From positions 186,001 through 250,000 of the forward strand of contig NZ_SDWS01000003.1 of the NCBI RefSeq assembly GCF_004137245.1: a DNA stretch of 64,000 nucleotides, written 5' to 3'. Numbering within the stretch: the stretch's first letter is position 1; the number at the start of each line of letters is the position of its first letter. The position numbers were made by a program, and so were the translations under genes. The notes under the pieces were generated by a model, which worked only from the letters and a program-made list of their open reading frames with translations, made no database searches and had not been told where the DNA came from. The stretch comes from Nocardioides glacieisoli (GTDB lineage: Bacteria > Actinomycetota > Actinomycetes > Propionibacteriales > Nocardioidaceae). Shown piece by piece: positions 58,388 through 64,000 of this stretch.

Positions 58388-59329
58388 ATGAAGGCAGCAG
58401 TGGTCACGAGGTACGGGCCGCCAGAGGTGGTGCAGGTGCGCGACGTGGCCGACCCGGTGGCAGGGAGGGGTCAGGTGCTCGTGCGGGTGCGCGCCACAGC
58501 GCTCAACTCGGGCGACGCGCGCATCAGGGGGCGTCGCTTCCCGCCGGGATTCGCGGTGCCGGCACGGCTCGCGCTCGGCCTCCGCGGTCCCCGGCGGGCG
58601 GTCCTCGGTGTCGTCTACTCCGGCGTGGTGGAGGCGCTGGGCCCGGGCGTCACCGGCGTCAGCGTCGGCGACGAGGTGTGTGGGATGACCGGTGCACGGA
58701 TGGGCGCGCACGCCGAGCTCGCAGCCGTGCGTGCCGACCGGATGACCGCCAAGCCGGCGGACGTCACGCACGAGCAGGCCGCGGCCATCCTGTTCGGCGG
58801 CAGCACCGCCCGGCACTTCCTGCGGGACCTGGTCGGTCCGGGCACACGCGTGCTGGTCAACGGTGCCTCGGGCGCCGTCGGGAGTGCCGCCGTCCAGCTC
58901 GCCCACCTCGCCGGCGCGCGCGTGACGGGCACCTGCAGCGCCCGCAACGCCGACCTGGTCCGCTCGCTGGGTGCCGACGAGGTCGTCGACCACGCGACGC
59001 AGCCGGTGACCGGGCTGCCCGGGACGTACGACGTGGTGCTGGACACCGTCGGCAACCTCGACCGCCGCTCGGGCCCCCGGCTCCTGACGCCCGAGGGCGT
59101 CGTCGTCCTCGCGGTGGCGAGCCTCGCCGACACCGTGCTCGCGCGCGGCAACGTCCGTGCAGGTGTGTCGTCGGAGGCCCCGGAGCACTTCGCCTGGTGG
59201 CTCGAGCGGATGGCCGCGGGCGAGGCGAGGGCGATCGTCGACCACACCGTGCCGCTCAGCGAGATCGTCGAGGCCCACCGGATCGTCGACACCGGGCGGA
59301 AGGTGGGCAACGTCGTCGTCGTGCCCTGA
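58388..59329 (+). CDS. NAD(P)-dependent zinc-less MDR oxidoreductase (quinone reductase-like)
   Basis: The 313-residue medium-chain reductase has the GroES-like N-terminal domain (MKAAVVTRYGPPEVVQVRDV) and the nucleotide-binding VNGASGAVGSAAVQLA. It lacks the zinc-binding Cys/His set of alcohol dehydrogenases, so it should reduce quinones or enones using NADPH. AAAGGA lies 6 nt before the ATG. It is divergent from a TetR gene and has two operator palindromes in its promoter, so it is probably induced by the compound it detoxifies. Confidence 0.92.
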   Translation: MKAAVVTRYGPPEVVQVRDVADPVAGRGQVLVRVRATALNSGDARIRGRRFPPGFAVPARLALGLRGPRRAVLGVVYSGVVEALGPGVTGVSVGDEVCGMTGARMGAHAELAAVRADRMTAKPADVTHEQAAAILFGGSTARHFLRDLVGPGTRVLVNGASGAVGSAAVQLAHLAGARVTGTCSARNADLVRSLGADEVVDHATQPVTGLPGTYDVVLDTVGNLDRRSGPRLLTPEGVVVLAVASLADTVLARGNVRAGVSSEAPEHFAWWLERMAAGEARAIVDHTVPLSEIVEAHRIVDTGRKVGNVVVVP

Positions 59330-59334
59330 GCACC

Positions 59335-60480
59335 TCAGCGCAGCTCGTACGCCCCGAGGTCCGGCCTCCCGGAGGCCGGGCGACGCACGTGCCCGGTCGG
59401 GGCGGTGTACTCCAGACGGGCGCGCAAACGTCGGGGGACCGCAACCCCTCGGTCGACGGCCGGCGAGGACGGAAGGAGGCGGAAGTCCTCCACCTGCGGG
59501 TCGGCGAAGCCGTCGAGGCCGATCACCCGGTTGCGCCGGGCGTCGGCGGTCGGTCCGCTGGTGAGGTCGCCGGGGCCGACGAGCAGGTTGTTGCGCAGGT
59601 GGGCGCGAGCCCCGGCGGCGAGGGCGACGAAGGTGCCGGACGTCCGTTGGTTGACCAAGGTGTTGTTGACCACCCAGAGGGTGCGGCTCGGGTGGGTCAG
59701 CCCCTCGGCACCGTAGGAGACGAGGGCGGGGTTCTCCGAGCGCGGTCCCTGCACGATCACGTTGCCGGCGACCAGCGAGCGCCCGCCGTTGGGCAGGTCG
59801 ACGGAGTAGCTCGCGGTGGCGTCGCCGTCGCTGATGCGGTTGGCGACGATGGTGTTGCGGGCCGCGCGCGACTTGAGCTCGTGCCCGGTGCGGGCGTCCG
59901 CGAGCCAGCTCCCGCTCACGGTGAGGGAGCGGACGGCACCGACGTAGAGGTTGTGGGAGTAGCCGTCACCGAAGCCGTTGCGGAAGAACCGCGACCGCGT
60001 GATGACCACGTCGCTCTCGGGATCGGCGCCGGTGAGGATGCCGTTCTCGTTGTCGTGGAACCAGCTCCGCGTCACCGTGAGGTCGGTGCCCTTCTGGCGG
60101 ATGCCGGCGCCGTTGCGGTCGGGCACCGACGCCCCGCTGAGCTCGATCCGGTCGACCGTCGTCCGGTCGCCGGCGATCACCCAGATCGCCTTCCCCTGCG
60201 CGTCGTTGCCGTCGGCCCGCAGGTGCGCCCGCCCGCCGTCGCCACGGAGGGTGAGGTCGTCCTGGGTCCAGGTCGCGACGTCGCCCGAGTAGGTGCCCGG
60301 GTCGATGAGGACGGTGTCGCCGTCGCGCGCGACCGCCGCCGCGGCGCTCGGGGTGGTCAGCGCGCGGTCCGGCCCGACCCGCCACGTGCGCGGCGCCTGC
60401 GCACGCTCGTCGTACGACGACGCTGGCGCCGGGCTCCCGACGAGCAGCCCGGCCGCGAGGGCGAGGACGAGGAGGCGCAC
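59335..60480 (-). CDS. Secreted right-handed parallel beta-helix protein
   Basis: The 381-residue protein has a signal peptide (MRLLVLALAAGLLVGSPAPA, cleaved near residue 22). The mature part shows repeated beta-helix turns with conserved Asn/Gly patterns (NTIVANRISDGDATASYSV, RSLVAGNVIVQGP, NTLVNQRTSGTF, NNLLVGPGDL). The family includes pectate-lyase-like carbohydrate enzymes, but no catalytic set can be assigned by eye, so it may only bind polysaccharide. The GTG lies immediately after the phosphosugar mutase stop on the same strand, indicating coupling. Confidence 0.82.
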   Translation of the reverse strand: MRLLVLALAAGLLVGSPAPASSYDERAQAPRTWRVGPDRALTTPSAAAAVARDGDTVLIDPGTYSGDVATWTQDDLTLRGDGGRAHLRADGNDAQGKAIWVIAGDRTTVDRIELSGASVPDRNGAGIRQKGTDLTVTRSWFHDNENGILTGADPESDVVITRSRFFRNGFGDGYSHNLYVGAVRSLTVSGSWLADARTGHELKSRAARNTIVANRISDGDATASYSVDLPNGGRSLVAGNVIVQGPRSENPALVSYGAEGLTHPSRTLWVVNNTLVNQRTSGTFVALAAGARAHLRNNLLVGPGDLTSGPTADARRNRVIGLDGFADPQVEDFRLLPSSPAVDRGVAVPRRLRARLEYTAPTGHVRRPASGRPDLGAYELR

Positions 60481-60481
60481 G

Positions 60482-62149
60482 TCAGCCGCCGAAGACCGCG
60501 CCCCGGAGGTCGGCGGTGATCGCGTCGAGACGGCCGACCGCGGAGATGCGAGCGGCGTCCACGCTGCCCCCGTCGGTACTGGCTTCGACCGGGATGACGA
60601 CCTCGAGGTAGCACTTCACCTTCGGCTCGGTGCCGCTCGGTCGCACGATCACGCGAGCACCCTCGGCGAGGGTGTAGCGCAGGCCGTCCGTCGGCGGGAG
60701 CTGGGCCGAGCCCTGCGAGAGGTCCTCGACCTTCTCCACCGCGAGGCCGCCGAGCGTGGTCGGCGGCGTGGTGCGGACGCGGTCCATCGTCGCCGGGATC
60801 TGCGCCAGGTCGTCGAAGCGCACCGAGAGCTGGTCGGTCGCGTGCAGGCCGTGCTCGTGGGCGATGTCGTCGAGGATGTCCGTGAGCCCGCGGCCCTCGG
60901 CCTTGGCCGCCGCGGCGAGCTCGCAGACCAGCAGCAGGGCCGAGACGCCGTCCTTGTCGCGGACGTTGTCGGGGTCGCAGCAGTAGCCCAGCGCCTCCTC
61001 GTAGCCGAAGGCCAGGCCCTCGACGCGACCGATCCACTTGAAGCCGGTGAGCGTCTCCTCGTGCGGCTGCCCGGCGGCCGCAGCCATCTTGCCGAGCAGG
61101 CTGGAGGACACGATCGAGTTGGCGTAGACACCGGTGCGCCCGCGGGCGATCAGGTGGTGGGCGAGGAGGGCGCCGACCTCGTCGCCGCGCAGCATCCGCC
61201 AGCCGTGCGCGTCGGGGACCGCCACCGCGCAGCGGTCGGCGTCCGGGTCGTTGGCGACCACGAGGTCGGCCTTCTTCTCGGCGGCGAGCGCCATCGCGAG
61301 GTCCATCGCCCCCGGCTCCTCGGGGTTGGGGAAGGAGACGGTCGGGAAGTCGGGGTCGGGCTGCTCCTGCTCCTCGACGACGTACGGCGCCTCGAAGCCC
61401 GCGGTCTCCAGCACCTGCGCGACCGTCGTGCCGCCGACGCCGTGGAGCGGCGTGTAGACGATGGTGAGGTCGCGCGGGCCGTCCTCGGCGAGGCCGGCGA
61501 CGGTGTCGAGGTAGCGGTCCACGATCTCCTCGCTCACCAGGGTGCCCGCGTCACCGCGCGGCAGGTCGGCGAGCGGGCCGACGGCCGCGATCCGGGCTGC
61601 GATCTCGCTGTCGGCCGGCGGGACGATCTGGCTGCCGTCGCCGAGGTAGACCTTGTAGCCGTTGTCCTCCGGAGGGTTGTGGCTGGCAGTGACCATCACG
61701 CCGGCGACGCAGCCGAGCTCGCGGATCGCGAAGGCGAGGAGGGGCGTCGGGAGCGTGCGGGGCATGACGAGCGCCTTGAAGCCGGCGCCGGTCATGATCT
61801 CGGCGGTGTCGCGCGCGAAGACGTCGGAGTTGTGGCGGGCGTCGAAGCCGATCACCACGGAGCCGCCGCGGCCCGTGTCGAGGAGGGCGGTGTCCTTCAG
61901 GTAGGCGGCCAGACCGGCAGCCGCGCGGGTGACCACCACGCGGTTCATCCGGTTGGGGCCGGCGCCGAGGGCGCCGCGCAGGCCTGCCGTGCCGAACTCC
62001 AGCGGGCCGGCGAAGCGGTCGGCCAGGTCGGTGTCCTCGCCGCGCTCGGCGGCCGCGATCACCGCCTCGAGCTCGGACCGGGTCCGGTCGTCGGGGTCCT
62101 CTGCGGCCCAGGCGCGGGCCTCCTCGATCAGCTGCTCGGGTGCGGTCAT
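60482..62149 (-). CDS. Phosphosugar mutase (phosphoglucomutase/phosphomannomutase, PmmB-type)
   Basis: The 555-residue alpha-D-phosphohexomutase has the phosphoserine loop VTASHNPPEDNGYKVY, the metal loop NDPDADR, the sugar-specificity loop of GFKWIGRV type and the phosphate-binding RPSGTEPKVKCY. The long form resembles PmmB/PGM2-type enzymes, some of which act as phosphopentomutases. With deoA and deoC nearby, conversion of deoxyribose 1-phosphate to 5-phosphate is a plausible role, inferred from context. TAGCCT on the minus strand lies 6 nt before the ATG. Confidence 0.92.
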   Translation of the reverse strand: MTAPEQLIEEARAWAAEDPDDRTRSELEAVIAAAERGEDTDLADRFAGPLEFGTAGLRGALGAGPNRMNRVVVTRAAAGLAAYLKDTALLDTGRGGSVVIGFDARHNSDVFARDTAEIMTGAGFKALVMPRTLPTPLLAFAIRELGCVAGVMVTASHNPPEDNGYKVYLGDGSQIVPPADSEIAARIAAVGPLADLPRGDAGTLVSEEIVDRYLDTVAGLAEDGPRDLTIVYTPLHGVGGTTVAQVLETAGFEAPYVVEEQEQPDPDFPTVSFPNPEEPGAMDLAMALAAEKKADLVVANDPDADRCAVAVPDAHGWRMLRGDEVGALLAHHLIARGRTGVYANSIVSSSLLGKMAAAAGQPHEETLTGFKWIGRVEGLAFGYEEALGYCCDPDNVRDKDGVSALLLVCELAAAAKAEGRGLTDILDDIAHEHGLHATDQLSVRFDDLAQIPATMDRVRTTPPTTLGGLAVEKVEDLSQGSAQLPPTDGLRYTLAEGARVIVRPSGTEPKVKCYLEVVIPVEASTDGGSVDAARISAVGRLDAITADLRGAVFGG

Positions 62150-62200
62150 GTGCGGAGGCTATCCCTGCCCGATGTCGGCGGTGGCTGCGAGGATCCCGGC

Positions 62201-62572
62201 ATGATCGATCACCTGGGCATCAACTGCACCGACCTCGCCCGCGCCGCCGAGTTCTACGACCGGGTCCTCGGCGTGCTGGGCCACCGCCGGGTCATGGATG
62301 TCGGCGTGGCCATCGGCTACGGCACCGAGGGTCCGGACTTCTGGATCGGCACCTTCGACGGGGTCGGCCCCAACCGCGAGGTGCACATCGCCTTCGGCGC
62401 CCCCGACGCGGCGACGGTCCGCGCCTGGCACGCCGAGGCGCTGGCCGCCGGCGCCGAGTCGCTGCACGAGCCGAGGCTGTGGCCGGAGTACCACGCGGCC
62501 TACTACGGCGCCTTCGTCCGCGACACCGAGGGCAACAACATCGAGGCCGTCTGCCACACCGGCGACAGCTGA
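62201..62572 (+). CDS. VOC (glyoxalase/dioxygenase fold) family protein
   Basis: The 123-residue protein is a single vicinal-oxygen-chelate module. It has the first metal His in MIDHLGINCTDLARAAEFYDRVLG and a second set at YYGAFVRDTEGNNIEAVCH, the usual terminal DPxGNxIE-like motif with Glu. Substrate is unknown. GAGG lies about 8 nt before the ATG. It appears monocistronic and is convergent with the NYN-domain gene. Confidence 0.87.
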   Translation: MIDHLGINCTDLARAAEFYDRVLGVLGHRRVMDVGVAIGYGTEGPDFWIGTFDGVGPNREVHIAFGAPDAATVRAWHAEALAAGAESLHEPRLWPEYHAAYYGAFVRDTEGNNIEAVCHTGDS

Positions 62573-62583
62573 GATCCGGAGGG

Positions 62584-63471
62584 TTATCGGAGGCGCAGGA
62601 GCTGGTGCGTGTCCCTCACGCTTGTCTCGACGACCTCCGAGCGTGATTCGGCGAAGTTCTTGAACGTGGTGAACCCCAAGCCCTTCTCGTCGAACGCCGG
62701 GTCGATCCGCTTCATCTGGCTCTTGAGCGCTGCGGCGTAGACCCATCCGTCGGCGTCCTTCTTCGCCACGGCCATCGTCCGCGCGAGAAGAGCAGTGGCC
62801 GCAGCCTGTTCGGGCGACTCCACTGGGGCCATGGCCTTCTTGCTCGGCGCCTTCGTGGCGGCGGCCTGCTTTGTCGCAATCGTGGCCGGGCCGTAGGCGC
62901 CATTGGGGCTAGGGGACGCAGTGAGGGGCCCTTGCGCGGTCACGCCCGGAAGCTGCTCGTACTGTGCGAACTCGTCGCACGCGCTGACGAGGGCGCTGCT
63001 CGTCGAGCCCGCGACCCCGATGCCGACGAAGGTGCGGCCAAGTCGCTTGCACCGCTGCGCGAGCGGGACGTAGTCGGAATCGCCGGCAACGAGCACGACG
63101 TGGGTGATGTCGGGGTGGCGCGACAGGTCCTCGACCGCGTCGACGGCCAGCCTGATGTCGGCGCCGTTCTTCGTACCTGAGGCGGCGAACAGCTGGACGA
63201 GGTCGACTGCCCGGTCGACGAGGTCCCTGCGGTAGGCGGCATTTGCCGGGACTGACCAGTCGGCGTATGCGCGGGTCATTGCCACCACGCCGAACGAGGT
63301 CGCGAAGTCACTGATCGCGCCGAGGTCGACCTTCGCCCGTGCCAGGCGGTCGTCGTCCATCGTGTGGCTCCGCGCGCCGCCTGCGTGCCACGCGCCCTTG
63401 CCGTGGAGTGCGTCATAACGCGAGATCACGACGTTGTCGAAGTCGATGTACACCGCCACGCGATCCCCCAT
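62584..63471 (-). CDS. NYN-LOTUS (LabA-like) putative ribonuclease
   Basis: The 295-residue protein has an N-terminal NYN/PIN-like domain with acidic active-site residues in VYIDFDNV (about 7-14), GADIRLAVDAVEDL and VAGDSDYVPL. An Ala/Pro/Lys-rich linker follows. The end is an OST-HTH/LOTUS domain (GWVYAAALKSQMKRIDPAFDEKGLGFTTFKNF). NYN domains are metal-dependent RNases and LOTUS domains bind RNA, so RNA cleavage or silencing is likely. TAGGGT on the minus strand lies 6 nt before the ATG, so the message is probably leaderless. Confidence 0.9.
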   Translation of the reverse strand: MGDRVAVYIDFDNVVISRYDALHGKGAWHAGGARSHTMDDDRLARAKVDLGAISDFATSFGVVAMTRAYADWSVPANAAYRRDLVDRAVDLVQLFAASGTKNGADIRLAVDAVEDLSRHPDITHVVLVAGDSDYVPLAQRCKRLGRTFVGIGVAGSTSSALVSACDEFAQYEQLPGVTAQGPLTASPSPNGAYGPATIATKQAAATKAPSKKAMAPVESPEQAAATALLARTMAVAKKDADGWVYAAALKSQMKRIDPAFDEKGLGFTTFKNFAESRSEVVETSVRDTHQLLRLR

Positions 63472-63613
63472 GTCGCGACCCTAGGACAGCGAACACCGTG
63501 TCGCTGGAGATCGTGGAGACTCCGAGCCATCTGCTGACTCGACACTTCCACGATCGTCGCGCGCGTCCCTCGCGACCGGAACAACCCCGTCGCGATGGAT
63601 CGCACCACCCGGC

Positions 63614-63619
63614 TAGCGT
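63614..63619 (+). promoter_or_regulatory. Predicted -10 box (TAGCGT) for the MOSC gene
   Basis: TAGCGT lies 7 nt before the GTG at 63627 and supports that start. Confidence 0.5.
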
Positions 63620-63626
63620 GTGCGCC

Positions 63627-64000
63627 GTGCCAGCCCTCGTCCGCTCCGTCAACGCAGGGGCCGCGGAGTCGGTGCCCGGCATGAAGCGTCCGAGCGGGAT
63701 CCGCAAGCGCCCGGTCGACCGGATCGAGGTGCGCGACCCCGGACCCAAGCGGGGCGGGCTCGGGAGCGGTGTGGTCGGCGACCACATCGGCAGCCGCAAG
63801 CACCACGGCGGCGAGACGCAGGCGGTGTACGCCGTCGCGCGCGAGGAGCTCGACTGGTGGGCCGAACACCTCGGCCGCGAGCTCGGCGACGGGATGTTCG
63901 GCGAGAACCTCACCACCACCGGGCTCGACGTCGACGAGGCCGAGGTGGGGGAGCGGTGGCGGGTCGGCGAGACCCTGCTCGAGGTCTGTGGGCCGCGGGT
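63627..64000 (+). CDS. MOSC domain protein (5' part, runs off the window)
   Basis: 124 codons are visible with no stop. The translation shows MOSC motifs: HHGGETQAVYAVAREELDWW, then GDGMFGENLTTTGLDVD and GERWRVGETLLEVCGPR. Family members bind a molybdenum cofactor or detoxify N-hydroxylated compounds (YiiM-like). The GTG start begins the protein with ALVRSVNAG and follows a -10-like box. The catalytic cysteine typical of sulfur-carrying MOSC proteins would lie near the edge; a Cys in LEVCGPR is visible. Confidence 0.85.
   Translation, partial: MPALVRSVNAGAAESVPGMKRPSGIRKRPVDRIEVRDPGPKRGGLGSGVVGDHIGSRKHHGGETQAVYAVAREELDWWAEHLGRELGDGMFGENLTTTGLDVDEAEVGERWRVGETLLEVCGPR

Overview
The window is high-GC actinobacterial chromosome. 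GTG starts are frequent, genes are packed tightly with ATGA/GTGA overlaps, and promoters often carry a TAnnnT -10 box 6-9 nt before the start codon. The order sucC-sucD / DUF6350-purN-purH-folD-DUF3017 / mdh, a monomeric isocitrate dehydrogenase, several DUF2510/DUF4328 proteins and two complex II operons point to Nocardioidaceae, probably Nocardioides or a close relative. That placement is inferred from gene content, not from a database search. I see no rRNA, tRNA, CRISPR array, integrase or transposase, and no intergenic stretch longer than 300 bases.

Layout. 1-2.2 kb: succinyl-CoA synthetase (sucCD). 2.3-6.1 kb: a lipoprotein, a sigma-like protein fused to an extracellular sensor, and a small secreted protein flanked by 35-bp direct repeats. 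6.2-11 kb: DUF6350, purN, a ZTP riboswitch, purH, folD and DUF3017. 11-17.6 kb: mdh, a lipoprotein, an aquaporin-like channel with a long disordered tail, icd and an MFS exporter. 17.7-21.7 kb: a 52-aa protein, an ECF sigma factor with a membrane partner, a secreted lipase and a frameshifted DUF4328 gene. 21.8-24.4 kb: trpS, a 2'-5' RNA ligase-like protein and a YihY-type membrane protein. 24.4-25.8 kb: a nuclease-like gene bracketed by two copies of a ~131-bp three-hairpin repeat. 25.8-32.9 kb: two divergent succinate dehydrogenase/fumarate reductase operons. 33-38.7 kb: a DUF2510/DUF4328 protein, then methylmalonyl-CoA mutase (mutAB) with its chaperone GTPase meaB. 38.7-41.8 kb: an M20 amidohydrolase, a cytosolic PAS histidine kinase and an S51 peptidase. 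41.8-57 kb: nucleoside uptake and catabolism (BMP-type ABC transporter, cdd, deoA, add, uridine kinase-like protein, deoC and two aldehyde dehydrogenase paralogues). 57-64 kb: a PH-like membrane protein, a TetR/oxidoreductase pair with two visible operators, a phosphosugar mutase, a beta-helix protein, a VOC protein, a NYN-LOTUS protein and a truncated MOSC gene.

How the genes work together. Much of the window serves the TCA cycle (sucCD, mdh, icd, two complex II enzymes) and its feeding by propionyl-CoA-derived carbon (mutAB-meaB). A second block imports nucleosides and degrades them to bases and deoxyribose phosphate: Cdd and Add deaminate, DeoA phosphorolyses, the phosphosugar mutase may convert pentose 1-phosphates, DeoC cleaves deoxyribose 5-phosphate and the aldehyde dehydrogenase may oxidise the acetaldehyde. 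No purine nucleoside phosphorylase is in view. The purine/folate block is controlled at least partly by the ZTP riboswitch.

The most unusual item is the nuclease-like gene at 24711-25652 between paired hairpin repeats whose stems show compensatory changes. Also notable are a REP-like palindrome inside the mutB reading frame, a divergent deoC promoter whose two -10 boxes overlap, paired complex II enzymes carrying opposite Gln/Glu flavin-site residues, and a sigma-factor/sensor fusion.
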